63,815 nucleotides of DNA from an uncultured Oscillospiraceae bacterium (lineage in GTDB: Bacteria > Bacillota > Clostridia > Oscillospirales > Oscillospiraceae): assembly GCA_944385765.1 (NCBI GenBank), contig CALWYL010000004.1, forward strand, positions 1-63,815, given 5' to 3'. The notes beneath the pieces are model-generated. The model ran no database searches and had not been told where the DNA came from. It was given only the letters and a program-made list of their open reading frames with translations. Positions 1 to 8,380 of the stretch are shown here, in pieces (positions within the stretch are counted from its first letter, which is position 1; every line of letters begins with the position of its first letter). The position numbers and the translations under genes are program-made.

Positions 1-53
1 CTGTCCCGCTCTCTGACAACTCCCTCAAGATGAAAAGTCGGGTTTTCCATCGC

Positions 54-764
54 TCACCCCAGCATTCCCAGCACCAGGGCCTTCCCACAGTCGGCGCCCA
101 GGCTCATGAACACGTACAGCCTGTCGAACACCCAGCCGGTGGCCCTGCCCAGCGGGTCCAGGTCCGTCCAGCTGCCGATGATTATGAGCGCCAGCAGGGC
201 TATCATGCCGTAGCGCTCATAGCGCATGAGGCGCATATACGAGCGGTCCGGCAGGAGGGAATAGAGCACCTTTGAGCCGTCCAGCGGCGGTATGGGGATG
301 ATGTTGAAGAGCGCCAGCGCCAGGCTGAGGTAGGCCGTGAGATACAGCCCCTGCGAGAGATACGCGATAGCCGCGCTCTCCTTAAAGAAGGCCAGCGGCA
401 GCACCAGCCCGTACAGGAACATGGCGGCGGCGCATATCAGCAGGTTCATCAGCGGCCCCGCCGCGGCGGTAATCGCCATATCCCTCTTGGGATTTTTGAA
501 CTTCCTCATGTCCACCGGCACCGGCTTCGCCCAGCCGAAGTGGAAGAGCACCATCATGGCGAGGCCGATGAGATCGATGTGCTTCAGCGGGTTGAGCGTC
601 AGCCGCCCCATGCGCTTGGCCGTGTCGTCTCCCAGCCTGTGGGCCGCCCAGCCATGGGCGCACTCGTGCAAGGTGATACAGAGCAGCGCGGGGAGGACCG
701 AGAGCGCGAGCTCGATAAGGTACGACCAGTCCAGCCCCCTCCATATCTCATGAAAAGTGTGCAT
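54..764 (-). CDS. Site-2 protease family (M50) membrane zinc metalloprotease
   Basis: Predicted polytopic membrane protein of 236 residues. The zinc motif HECAH lies in the first membrane segment (about residues 33-37) and the second M50 signature NIIPIPPLDGSK lies near residue 155, where the aspartate would be the third metal ligand. These two motifs define the short stand-alone M50 group (YwhC/rhomboid-like rseP relatives without PDZ domains) that cleaves within membranes; the substrate is unknown. The ATG at 764 is preceded by GAGGTGAG at a good distance. It lies downstream of engB on the same strand but is separated from it by a terminator hairpin, so it is probably transcribed on its own. 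Confidence 0.85.
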   Translation of the reverse strand: MHTFHEIWRGLDWSYLIELALSVLPALLCITLHECAHGWAAHRLGDDTAKRMGRLTLNPLKHIDLIGLAMMVLFHFGWAKPVPVDMRKFKNPKRDMAITAAAGPLMNLLICAAAMFLYGLVLPLAFFKESAAIAYLSQGLYLTAYLSLALALFNIIPIPPLDGSKVLYSLLPDRSYMRLMRYERYGMIALLALIIIGSWTDLDPLGRATGWVFDRLYVFMSLGADCGKALVLGMLG

Positions 765-845
765 CGTCTCACCTCATGAAACCGATTATAGCAATTATCC
801 CGCCCGAATACAAGCCCGCGCGAAAAAAGCCGCGAAAAATGGCGT

Positions 846-870
846 GCCCCGCGCCTTCGCGGCGCGGGGC
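846..870 (-). terminator. Hairpin terminator downstream of engB
   Basis: A 10-bp GC-rich perfect stem (846-855 with 861-870) with a five-base loop. On the minus strand it is followed within a few bases by a T run. It sits just after the engB stop and would end the tig-clpP-clpX-lon-engB transcript. Confidence 0.7.
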
Positions 871-876
871 CCAGCC

Positions 877-1467
877 CTATATGACGGAGTTTATCATCCC
901 CAGCAGTTCGTCCCTGCCGGTGCCCTTCTCGGCCGAGAAGGGGAGCACCGCCGTCTCCTCCCCCAGCCCCAGGGCCTCTCTTATGGCCTCCACCGCGCCG
1001 GGCACGGCGGTCTTCGCCAGCTTGTCGCACTTGTTGGCGGCCACGACCAGCGGCCTCCCCGTGCTCCTGAACCACCGGGCCATGGTGACGTCGTCCGCCG
1101 TGGGGGCGTGGCGGGCGTCAACTATCAGCACGCCCAGAGTTATCTGCTCCGGCTGGGAGAAGAAGCTCTCCATCAGCCCGGCCCAGCGGTCCCTCTCGCC
1201 CTTGGCCACGGCGGCGTAGCCGTAGCCGGGCAGGTCCACGAACCAGCACCGGCCGTCGATGCGGAAGTAATTCACATGCACCGTCTTGCCGGGCGTGGCG
1301 CCCACCCGGGCGAAGTTCTTCCGGTTGAGCAGGCGGTTGAGCACGGAGCTCTTCCCCACGTTTGATTTCCCTGCAAAGACTATCCTCGGCAGCATGTCGC
1401 GCACAAAGCTCTCCGGAGAGGCGGCCGACTTCACGAATTCGGCCCTGTTCACGTTCAGCTGCGCCAT
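877..1467 (-). CDS. engB: Ribosome biogenesis GTP-binding protein EngB (YsxC/YihA)
   Basis: 196-residue TrmE-Era-EngA-EngB-Septin family GTPase. The P-loop GKSNVGKSS is at about residues 33-41, the G3 motif VDLPGYG near 79, and the G4 motif NKCD near 146. Length is normal for the family. Family knowledge: it assists assembly of the 50S subunit. The start is two bases after the lon stop, so the two are very likely co-transcribed; lon-engB linkage is a common Firmicutes arrangement. Confidence 0.95.
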   Translation of the reverse strand: MAQLNVNRAEFVKSAASPESFVRDMLPRIVFAGKSNVGKSSVLNRLLNRKNFARVGATPGKTVHVNYFRIDGRCWFVDLPGYGYAAVAKGERDRWAGLMESFFSQPEQITLGVLIVDARHAPTADDVTMARWFRSTGRPLVVAANKCDKLAKTAVPGAVEAIREALGLGEETAVLPFSAEKGTGRDELLGMINSVI

Positions 1468-1468
1468 G

Positions 1469-3907
1469 TCACTGCCCTATCCTGGCCCCGGCGTCGGTGG
1501 ACGCCGGCCTCGCCGGTATGGCGGTCCTGGCCGCCGCCCTCTCCTCCGCGGCCCGCTCGCCGGGCTCCTCCGGCGCGGCCAGGCGGTTGAGCGCCACGTC
1601 GAGTATGGCGTCCACGTGGTCCGCCGTCAGAAAGCGCAGGCTGTGCCTCACGCTCTGGTCTATCTCATCCAGGTCGGGCTCGTTGTCCGCCGGTATTATC
1701 ACGGTGGACACCCCCGCCCTGAGGGCGGCCATGGTCTTCTCCTTCAGCCCGCCTATGGGCAGTATGCGCCCGCGGAGGGTTATCTCCCCCGTCATGGCCA
1801 GGTCGCGCCTCACCGGTATGCCGGTCAGCGCGGAGATGACCCCGATGCAGATGGTGATGCCGGCGGAGGGCCCGTCTTTGGGCACCGCGCCCTCCGGGAA
1901 GTGGATGTGGATGTCCCTGTTCTTGTAGAAGTCCGGATCTATGCCCAGCTTCCCCGCCCGGCTCCTGATATAGCTGATGGCGGCCTTGCAGCTCTCCTTC
2001 ATCACGTCTCCCAGGTTGCCGGTCAGCTCCAGGCGCCCGCTGCCTTCGAGCACGTTTACCTCCACGTCCAGCACCTCGCCGCCCACGGAGGTCCAGGCGA
2101 GGCCGCGCACCAAACCCACCTCGTCGCGGGGATATACGGCCTCCGGCTTGTATTTGGGCGCGCCCAGCAGCGGCTCCAGCGCGCCCGCCCTCACGGTCAG
2201 GCCCTTGTATTCGCCCTGGGCTATGCCGGCGGCGCATTTGCGGCAGATGGCGGCCAGCTCGCGCTCCAGCAGCCTCACGCCGCTCTCGCGCGTGTAGAGG
2301 GAGATTATCTCCCGTATGGCGTCGTCGCTCACGCGCAGCGTGCGCCCGTTGAGCCCGTGCTTGGCCCTCTGTTTGGGCAGCAGGTGGCGCTTGGCAATCT
2401 GCAGCTTCTCCTCGTCGGTGTAGCTGGTCAGCTCGATGACCTCCATGCGGTCCAGCAGAGGCCGCGGTATGGTGTCTGTGGTGTTGGCCGTGGTGATGAA
2501 CAGCACGTCGGAGAGGTCCACCGGTATCTCCATGTAGTTGTCGCGGAAGTGGCAGTTCTGCTCAAAGTCCAGGGCCTCCAGCAGCGCGGCCGAGGGGTCT
2601 CCCCTGTAGTCGGAGCCCAGCTTGTCGATTTCGTCGAGCACCATCAGCGGATTCATGCTCCCGGCCTGTATCAGCCCGGACACCAGCCTGCCCGGCATGG
2701 CGCCGATGTAGGTCTTGCGATGCCCCCGTATCTCGGACTCGTCGTGTACGCCGCCCAGGGCCACGCGGGAGAGCTTGCGGTTGGTCGCCCGGGCGATGCT
2801 CATGGCTATACTGGTCTTGCCCGTTCCCGGCGGGCCCACCAGGCAGATGACCCCGCCCTTCACCTCCGGCGCCAGCTTGCGCACGGAGAGGAACTCGATT
2901 ATCCGCTCCTTGACCTTATCCAGCCCGAAGTGGTCCTCGTCGAGCATCTTCCTCGCCTTGGCGATGTCCAGCGTCTCGCGCGTGCGCTTGTTCCAGGGCA
3001 CGTCGAGGCAGGTGTCCAGGTAGCTCCTTATCACCGAGCTCTCGGCCGAGCCGAAGGCCTGGCGCCCCAGCCGGCTGACCTCCTTGAGCAGCTTCTCCTC
3101 CGTCTCGTCGTCAAATCCCACGGCGAGTATGCGGTTTTTATAGTCCTCCAGCTCCTGCGGGGCGTCGTCCTCGCCCAGCTCCGACTGGATTATCTTCATC
3201 TGTTCGCGCAGGAAGTACTCCCGCTGGTTGCGGTTCATGGCCTCCTGGGTGCTCTCGTTGAGGTCGCGCTCTATGCTCAGCAGCGTCAGCTCGCGCGTGA
3301 GCATGCGGCAGAGGGCCGCCAGGCGGCGCGAGGGCCTCAGCTCCTCCAGCAGCTGCTGCTTCTCCTGCGGCTTGAGATAGATGTTCTGCGCTATGAAGTC
3401 CGCCACATATGCGGCGTCCGTGTTGTTGATGATGTTTATCACGCTCTCCGGGGCCACGCTGCCGGAGATTTCCGCGTACTCGCCGTAGAGCGCGGTGCAG
3501 CGGCGGCAGAGGGCCTCCGCCCTCATGGTCTGCTTCTCCGTCACGTCCGGCATCGGCTCCACCTCGGCGAACATGCAGGGGGAGTCCATGGTCACGTTCT
3601 CTATGCGGGCGCGGGCCATCCCCTCCACCATCACCCGCACGGTCTTGCCGCCGGGCTGCCTCAGCAGCTGCCTCACCCGGCAGGCAGTGCCCACGCGGTA
3701 GATGTCGTCCAGGAACGGCACGTCCTTGGCTATGTCCTTCTGCGCCGTGAGGAACACCACCTGGTCGGCCCCCATGGCGAAGTTCAGCGCCGCTATCGAC
3801 ATCGGCCTCTCGACGTCGAAGTTCAGCAGCATCCCCGGGAACACGGACAGCCCCCTCAGCGGCAGCACCGGCAGAGTGCGCCTGCTGTTGAATTCAAAAT
3901 CGCTCAT
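1469..3907 (-). CDS. lon: ATP-dependent protease Lon (La)
   Basis: 812 residues, full-length bacterial LonA. The N-terminal substrate-binding domain covers about 10-200, a helical linker 200-340, and the AAA+ domain carries Walker A GPPGTGKT at 358-365. The protease domain has the Ser-Lys dyad, which I place at S681 (PKDGPSAG) and K724 (GGLKEK), keeping the 43-residue spacing of the E. coli enzyme. It degrades misfolded and regulatory proteins in the cytoplasm. The C-terminus has an Ala/Glu/Arg-rich tail of about 35 residues. It is followed at once by engB and preceded by clpX with a hairpin between them. Confidence 0.97.
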   Translation of the reverse strand: MSDFEFNSRRTLPVLPLRGLSVFPGMLLNFDVERPMSIAALNFAMGADQVVFLTAQKDIAKDVPFLDDIYRVGTACRVRQLLRQPGGKTVRVMVEGMARARIENVTMDSPCMFAEVEPMPDVTEKQTMRAEALCRRCTALYGEYAEISGSVAPESVINIINNTDAAYVADFIAQNIYLKPQEKQQLLEELRPSRRLAALCRMLTRELTLLSIERDLNESTQEAMNRNQREYFLREQMKIIQSELGEDDAPQELEDYKNRILAVGFDDETEEKLLKEVSRLGRQAFGSAESSVIRSYLDTCLDVPWNKRTRETLDIAKARKMLDEDHFGLDKVKERIIEFLSVRKLAPEVKGGVICLVGPPGTGKTSIAMSIARATNRKLSRVALGGVHDESEIRGHRKTYIGAMPGRLVSGLIQAGSMNPLMVLDEIDKLGSDYRGDPSAALLEALDFEQNCHFRDNYMEIPVDLSDVLFITTANTTDTIPRPLLDRMEVIELTSYTDEEKLQIAKRHLLPKQRAKHGLNGRTLRVSDDAIREIISLYTRESGVRLLERELAAICRKCAAGIAQGEYKGLTVRAGALEPLLGAPKYKPEAVYPRDEVGLVRGLAWTSVGGEVLDVEVNVLEGSGRLELTGNLGDVMKESCKAAISYIRSRAGKLGIDPDFYKNRDIHIHFPEGAVPKDGPSAGITICIGVISALTGIPVRRDLAMTGEITLRGRILPIGGLKEKTMAALRAGVSTVIIPADNEPDLDEIDQSVRHSLRFLTADHVDAILDVALNRLAAPEEPGERAAEERAAARTAIPARPASTDAGARIGQ

Positions 3908-3946
3908 AGAATACTCCTTTCCGTTGGAGTAGGTTGTGTCTCTGCT

Positions 3947-3952
3947 ATTATA
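3947..3952 (-). promoter_or_regulatory. Possible -10 element for lon
   Basis: A TATAAT hexamer on the minus strand about 40 bases upstream of the lon start. No good -35 is seen at 17 bases, because that position falls in the flank of the hairpin at 3965-3997. It may be a weak or activator-dependent promoter. Confidence 0.35.
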
Positions 3953-3964
3953 TGCTGTATTGCC

Positions 3965-3997
3965 TTAGAGGCGGGTGCGCGAAACACCCGCCTCTAA
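3965..3997 (-). terminator. Hairpin between clpX and lon
   Basis: A 13-bp perfect stem (3965-3977 with 3985-3997) with a 7-base loop, placed just after the clpX stop and just upstream of the lon -10. There is no T run after it on the minus strand, so it may attenuate rather than fully terminate. It does not match the CIRCE heat-shock operator. Confidence 0.5.
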
Positions 3998-4005
3998 AAT
4001 ATTTT

Positions 4006-5277
4006 TCAGGAAACGCTCTGTCCCTGCCCGCTCCTGTGTATCACCAGGGGCTCGGTGCCGTTTTTCACGCAGTCCGCCGTGACCACGACCTTCTCTATGC
4101 TGGGGTCGGAGGGCACGGTGTACATGATGTCGGTCATCAGCTTCTCCATCACGCTGCGCAGCCCCCGCGCGCCTATCTGCATGTCTATCGCCCTGTCGGC
4201 GATGGCCCCCAGGGCCTCGTCCTCGAACTCCAGCTCCACCCCGTCGTAGGATAGCAGGGTCTTGTACTGCTTGGTCATGGCGTTGCGCGGCTCGGTGAGT
4301 ATGCGCACCAGGTCGTCCCGCTTGAGGGAGTCCAGGGAGGTGAGCACGGGCAGCCTGCCTATGAGCTCCGGTATGATGCCGAACTTCAGCAGGTCGTGCG
4401 ACTGCACCTCGCCCAGCAGCTCGCCCACGTCGCGCTCCTTGGAGGACTTAATCTCCGCCCCGAAGCCCATGGACTTGCGGTCGGTGCGCTTCTCTATTAT
4501 CTTGTCCAGCCCGTCGAAGGCCCCTCCGCAGATGAACAGGATGTTCGTCGTGTCCACGTGTATGAACTCCTGATGCGGGTGCTTGCGCCCGCCCTGCGGC
4601 GGCACGCTGGCCACGGTCCCCTCCAGCAGCTTGAGCAGCGCCTGCTGCACGCCCTCGCCGGAGACGTCCCTCGTGATGGAGGTGTTCTCGCTCTTGCGGG
4701 CTATCTTGTCGAGCTCGTCGACGTAGATAATGCCCTTCTGGGCCCGCTCCACGTCGAAGTCCGCCGCCTGCAGCAGCTTTAGCAGGATGTTCTCCACGTC
4801 CTCGCCCACGTACCCCGCCTCGGTGAGGGTGGTGGCGTCGGCGATGGCGAAGGGCACGTTGAGCATCTTGGCCAGGGTCTGGGCAAAGAGCGTCTTGCCG
4901 CTGCCCGTGGGCCCTATGAGCAGTATGTTGCTCTTCTGCAGCTCCACGTCGTTGCGCCCGCCGTGCAGTATGCGCTTGTAGTGGTTGTATACGGCCACGG
5001 AGAGCACTATCTTGGCCCGCTCCTGCCCTATGACGTACTCGTCGAGGTTTTTCCTGATTTCCGCCGGCTTGGGCAGCCGCTCCATGCTCAGCGCGCTCTC
5101 CTCGGCGTGCTCCTGGTCGTTCTCGCGGGGCATGGCCTCATCTATTATGCTCGTGCACAGCCTGACGCACTCGTCGCAGATGTACGCCCCATTGCCGGCG
5201 ATGAGCCTGTTCACGAGAGACTGCGGCTTGCCGCAGAAGGAGCACCTGATGCTCCTGCGGTCGTCTGTCTTAGCCAT
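4006..5277 (-). CDS. clpX: ATP-dependent Clp protease ATP-binding subunit ClpX
   Basis: 423 residues. The N-terminal zinc-binding domain has Cys pairs CSFC (about 18-21) and CDEC (about 35-38). The AAA+ domain has Walker A GPTGSGKT near 125-132 and Walker [11 protein letters not shown]. Family role: hexameric unfoldase that feeds substrates to ClpP. It lies 30 bases downstream of clpP on the same strand, the usual order tig-clpP-clpX-lon. Confidence 0.97.
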   Translation of the reverse strand: MAKTDDRRSIRCSFCGKPQSLVNRLIAGNGAYICDECVRLCTSIIDEAMPRENDQEHAEESALSMERLPKPAEIRKNLDEYVIGQERAKIVLSVAVYNHYKRILHGGRNDVELQKSNILLIGPTGSGKTLFAQTLAKMLNVPFAIADATTLTEAGYVGEDVENILLKLLQAADFDVERAQKGIIYVDELDKIARKSENTSITRDVSGEGVQQALLKLLEGTVASVPPQGGRKHPHQEFIHVDTTNILFICGGAFDGLDKIIEKRTDRKSMGFGAEIKSSKERDVGELLGEVQSHDLLKFGIIPELIGRLPVLTSLDSLKRDDLVRILTEPRNAMTKQYKTLLSYDGVELEFEDEALGAIADRAIDMQIGARGLRSVMEKLMTDIMYTVPSDPSIEKVVVTADCVKNGTEPLVIHRSGQGQSVS

Positions 5278-5307
5278 TTTGCTCCTCTCGGCGCGGTGCC
5301 GCGCCTG

Positions 5308-5889
5308 TCAACGATGATAGATGACCTTGTCTATGAGCCCGTATTTCACGGCCTCTTCGGCGGGCATGAAGTTGTCGCGCTCCGTGTCCACGGCGACCTT
5401 CTCCACGCTCTGCCCGGTGCACTCCGCCAGTATCTGGTTCAGCTTCTCGCGGGTGCGCAGCATCCACTCGGCCTGTATCTTGATGTCCGAGGCCTGGCCC
5501 TTAGTGCCGCCGGAGGGCTGGTGTATCATTATTTCGGCATTGGGCAGCGCGAAGCGCTTGCCCTTGGTGCCGGCGGCCAGCAGCACGGCGCCCATGGAGG
5601 CCGCCATGCCCACGCAGATGGTGCTCACGTCGCACTTGATGAACTTCATGGTGTCGTATATGGCCATGCCGTCCGTGACGGAGCCTCCGGGGCTGTTGAT
5701 GTAGAACTGGATGTCCTTGTCGGGATCCTGGCTCTCCAGATACAGCAGCTGGGCCACTACCAGGCTGGCGGTGGTGGCGTTTACCTCCTCGCCCAGCATA
5801 ACTATCCTGTCGTTCAACAGCCTGGAAAAAATGTCATAGCTTCTCTCGCCGCGCGAGGTCTGCTCCACAACGTACGGTACCAAACTCAT
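5308..5889 (-). CDS. clpP: ATP-dependent Clp protease proteolytic subunit ClpP
   Basis: 193 residues, the usual ClpP length. The catalytic triad is visible as S98 (GMAASMG), H123 (MIHQPSG) and D172 (ERDNF). Family role: tetradecameric serine protease chamber working with ClpX. It lies between trigger factor (70-base gap) and clpX (30-base gap). The start at 5889 has an AAAGGAGAG ribosome binding site. Confidence 0.97.
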   Translation of the reverse strand: MSLVPYVVEQTSRGERSYDIFSRLLNDRIVMLGEEVNATTASLVVAQLLYLESQDPDKDIQFYINSPGGSVTDGMAIYDTMKFIKCDVSTICVGMAASMGAVLLAAGTKGKRFALPNAEIMIHQPSGGTKGQASDIKIQAEWMLRTREKLNQILAECTGQSVEKVAVDTERDNFMPAEEAVKYGLIDKVIYHR

Positions 5890-5958
5890 TTATAAAACTC
5901 TCCTTTCGGGTTTATACATAGAGAGCATAACCGGCTGCCGCCCCGGTTAGTCCTGGGA

Positions 5959-7278
5959 TCACTCCTCGGCGGGCGCCTCTTCCGCGGTCTCCGCCGGGCG
6001 GGGCTCGGTCTTAACTCCGCTGTCGTAGATGACGGAGGCGGCCTTGCGGCGCACGAGGTCGCGCACCATCAGCTCCTCGTCTATCATGGCCTTTATCTTC
6101 TCGGCGCTCTCGCCGTAGTCGGCCTCTATCTGCTTGTAGAACTCGTCCTTGTCCTCCTGGCTGGCCTCCAGGTTCTCCGCCTTGACTATGGCGTCGAGCA
6201 GCAGGTCGGCCTGCACCTGGCGCATGGCGGCCGGGCGCATCATCTGCATGAAGGCGTCCTCGGTCACGCCCAGCATCTTCAGCACGTCCTCGCGGGAGAC
6301 ATTGGCGCCCAGGCCCATGCTCTCGGCGTAGCTGCGCAGGAAGTCGTCGGTCTTCTCCTGCACCATGCCCTCGGGCACCACCGCGGTCATGTTCTCCAGG
6401 GCCTTGTTCATCAGCTGGGCCTTGAAATTGCTCTGCTCGCGCTCAGTGGCCGTCTCGAGCAGCTTGGCGCGCACGTCGTCCCTGTACTCGGCGAAGGTGT
6501 CGAACTCGGAGACGTCCTTGGCAAACTCATCGTCCAGCTCGGCCAGCTGGGGCTCGCGCACCGCGTGTATCTTCACCTTGAAGGTGGCGTCCTTGCCGGC
6601 GAGGCTCTGCTCATACTGTTCGGGGAAGGTGACGTGCACCTCGCCCTCCTGGCCGGGCTCCATGCCCACCAGCTGGTCCTCGAAGCCGGGGATGAAGGCG
6701 CCGGAGCCGAGCTCCAGGTTGTACTCCTCCGCCTTGCCGCCGGCGAAGGCCACGCCGTCCACAAAGCCCTCGAAGTCGAGCACCACGGTGTCGCCCAGCT
6801 GCGCGGGGCGCTCCACGTCCACATAACGGGCCCTGTTCTTGCGCTCGCGCTCTATGGCGGCGTCAACTTCCTCGTCGCTCACGGCGGGCTCGGTCCACTC
6901 GGCCTCCAGGCCGCGGTACTGGCCCAGGGTGACCTCCGGGTAGACTTCGGTGGTGAAGGTGATGGTGAGGTTCTTGTCGTCCACATTGTAGTCGGCTATG
7001 GACGGCACGCCCACGGCGTCAATCTTGGCCTCCTGCGCCGCCTGCTCGAAAGCCTCCGGCGCGAGTATCTGGACGGCCTCGTCGTGGAACAGCTCCGCGC
7101 CGTACCTGCCCTCGAGCACCACGCGCGGTGCCTTGCCCTTGCGGAAGCCGGGAACGCTCAGCTGGTTCTTCAGGCGCTTGTAGGCCTTGTCGATGGCGTT
7201 TTCAAAGGCGTCCTTATCTATCTCCACCTGGAAAATCACCGTGCTGTTCTCTTTCTTTTCGACGTTCTTGACTGTCAT
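5959..7278 (-). CDS. tig: Trigger factor (ribosome-bound chaperone, PPIase)
   Basis: About 439 residues. The N-terminal ribosome-binding domain includes the signature region around VPGFRKGKAP; the FKBP-type PPIase domain covers about 150-240; the C-terminal helical chaperone domain ends in an acidic Glu/Ala tail. Family role: binds nascent chains at the ribosome exit tunnel. I chose the ATG at 7278 over a TTG nine bases upstream because AGGAGGAG lies about 10 bases before the ATG and is too close to the TTG. First gene of the tig-clpP-clpX-lon-engB block. Confidence 0.95.
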   Translation of the reverse strand: MTVKNVEKKENSTVIFQVEIDKDAFENAIDKAYKRLKNQLSVPGFRKGKAPRVVLEGRYGAELFHDEAVQILAPEAFEQAAQEAKIDAVGVPSIADYNVDDKNLTITFTTEVYPEVTLGQYRGLEAEWTEPAVSDEEVDAAIERERKNRARYVDVERPAQLGDTVVLDFEGFVDGVAFAGGKAEEYNLELGSGAFIPGFEDQLVGMEPGQEGEVHVTFPEQYEQSLAGKDATFKVKIHAVREPQLAELDDEFAKDVSEFDTFAEYRDDVRAKLLETATEREQSNFKAQLMNKALENMTAVVPEGMVQEKTDDFLRSYAESMGLGANVSREDVLKMLGVTEDAFMQMMRPAAMRQVQADLLLDAIVKAENLEASQEDKDEFYKQIEADYGESAEKIKAMIDEELMVRDLVRRKAASVIYDSGVKTEPRPAETAEEAPAEE

Positions 7279-7329
7279 GGGGCTCAAACTCCTCCTAAAT
7301 ATATTAAGCTGTTATTAGCAAGCTCAGGT

Positions 7330-7358
7330 ATTATAGCAGATTGTGTTGGCAAAAGCAA
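7330..7358 (-). promoter_or_regulatory. Sigma-A-type promoter for the tig operon
   Basis: Minus-strand -35 TTGCTT (7353-7358) and -10 TATAAT (7330-7335) with an exact 17-base spacer. It lies about 50 bases upstream of the trigger factor start, in an AT-rich gap. Confidence 0.75.
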
Positions 7359-7383
7359 TGATTATCTCAAGTTTTATGCCGAT

Positions 7384-8073
7384 TCAGGCGAGTATTTTCA
7401 CCGGTCGGAAGTCCAGCGCGTCCGCGGACACCAGCCGGTAATCCACGCCCCCCAGCCGCCCCTCGAAGGCGGAGGCGATGCCCCTCCCGTGTATGTGCCC
7501 GTACCAGCAGCCTTTGACGCCGTATTTTTCCAGCATAGCGATTATCTCCGGGCACTCGTAGGACATGTACTTGGGCGGGTAGTGGAGGAAGACGAGCTTT
7601 TCCCGCTCCCCGGCGCACTTCAGGGAGGTCTCCAGCCTCCCCACCTCGCGCAGCATGATTTTGCGGTCGTGTGCGCCGCCCCGCTCCTCCTCGTAGAACC
7701 AGCCCCGCGTGCCGCAGATGGCCGTCTCGCCGTAGAGCAGGCAGTTGTTGTTGAGTATCTCTATGTTCTCTATGCCGTTCTCGGCGAAGAACCGGTAGGC
7801 CTTGGAGGCCGTGGACCACCAGTAGTCGTGGTTCCCCTTGAGTATCACCTTGCGCCCCGGCAGGCGGGAGATGAAGAGGAAGTCCTCCCGCGCCGCCTCC
7901 AGCGACATGCCCCAGGAGAGGTCCCCGCAGAGCACGGTCACGTCGTCCTCCCCCAAATCGGCGAAGCCCTTTTCCAGTTTTTCCACATAGCCCTGCCACC
8001 TGCCGCCAAAGACGTCCATCGGCTTGTCGCCGCCCAGCGAGAGATGCAGGTCCCCCATTGCGTAAAGGCCCAA
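7384..8073 (-). CDS. Metallophosphoesterase family protein (calcineurin-like)
   Basis: About 229 residues. Calcineurin-like phosphoesterase motifs are visible: GDLHLS near the N-terminus (D-x-H), GDLSWGM, GNHDYWW (GNH[DE]), HYPP and GHIHGRG (GHxH). These residues bind a dinuclear metal centre; the substrate cannot be told from sequence. I start it at TTG 8073, which follows a GGGGG run by 10 bases. The next in-frame ATG (8058) leaves only one residue before the first metal motif. An upstream in-frame ATG at 8136 would run into the divergent DUF1540 leader and is less likely. Confidence 0.8.
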   Translation of the reverse strand: MGLYAMGDLHLSLGGDKPMDVFGGRWQGYVEKLEKGFADLGEDDVTVLCGDLSWGMSLEAAREDFLFISRLPGRKVILKGNHDYWWSTASKAYRFFAENGIENIEILNNNCLLYGETAICGTRGWFYEEERGGAHDRKIMLREVGRLETSLKCAGEREKLVFLHYPPKYMSYECPEIIAMLEKYGVKGCWYGHIHGRGIASAFEGRLGGVDYRLVSADALDFRPVKILA

Positions 8074-8087
8074 TCCAATACTACCCC

Positions 8088-8099
8088 CGAATATATTCG
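8088..8099. promoter_or_regulatory. 12-bp perfect palindrome between divergent genes
   Basis: CGAATATATTCG, a perfect AT-rich palindrome in the short gap between the metallophosphoesterase (minus) and DUF1540 (plus) starts. The position suits an operator shared by both genes; no regulator is identified. Confidence 0.35.
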
Positions 8100-8158
8100 C
8101 GCCCCCTGCAGATACTAACCGCGGGTCCACACCCAATCTGTACAGGGAGGCTTAGGCC

Positions 8159-8335
8159 ATGAGCGACACCAAGCGCTACAGCGGCAAGAGCGCCACCATC
8201 GGCTGCGACGCCGCCAACTGCAGCTACCACGACGAGCTCGACAACTGCACCGCCGGCCACATCAAAGTGGACGGCAAGCGCGCCAAGAGCACGGGCGAGA
8301 CCTGCTGCTCCACCTTCAGGCCCAAAAACGGCTGA
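8159..8335 (+). CDS. DUF1540 domain-containing small Cys-rich protein
   Basis: 58 residues, ATG at 8159 with AGGGAGG eight bases upstream. Conserved pattern of the family: C16, C21 followed by SYH, C30 in NCTAGHIKV, and a closing TCCSTF with C49/C50. Members are small clostridial proteins of unknown function, probably metal-binding by their cysteines. It is divergent from the metallophosphoesterase and convergent with thrC. Codon use fits the rest of the window. Confidence 0.85.
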   Translation: MSDTKRYSGKSATIGCDAANCSYHDELDNCTAGHIKVDGKRAKSTGETCCSTFRPKNG

Positions 8336-8361
8336 GGCCGGGGGCGGACCAGGCCCCGGCC
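8336..8361. terminator. GC-rich hairpin after the DUF1540 gene
   Basis: An 8-bp perfect stem (8336-8343 with 8354-8361) directly after the DUF1540 stop and before the convergent thrC stop. No T run follows, so terminator function is uncertain. Confidence 0.4.
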
Positions 8362-8380
8362 GTCTCCGCCCCTTACATAT

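Noticed and set aside
1286..3997. Long open frame antisense to lon and engB
   Set aside because: Same shadow effect; no ribosome binding site or recognisable domain.
3965..3997. CIRCE (HrcA) operator before lon
   Set aside because: The arms do not resemble TTAGCACTC/GAGTGCTAA; it is a plain GC hairpin.
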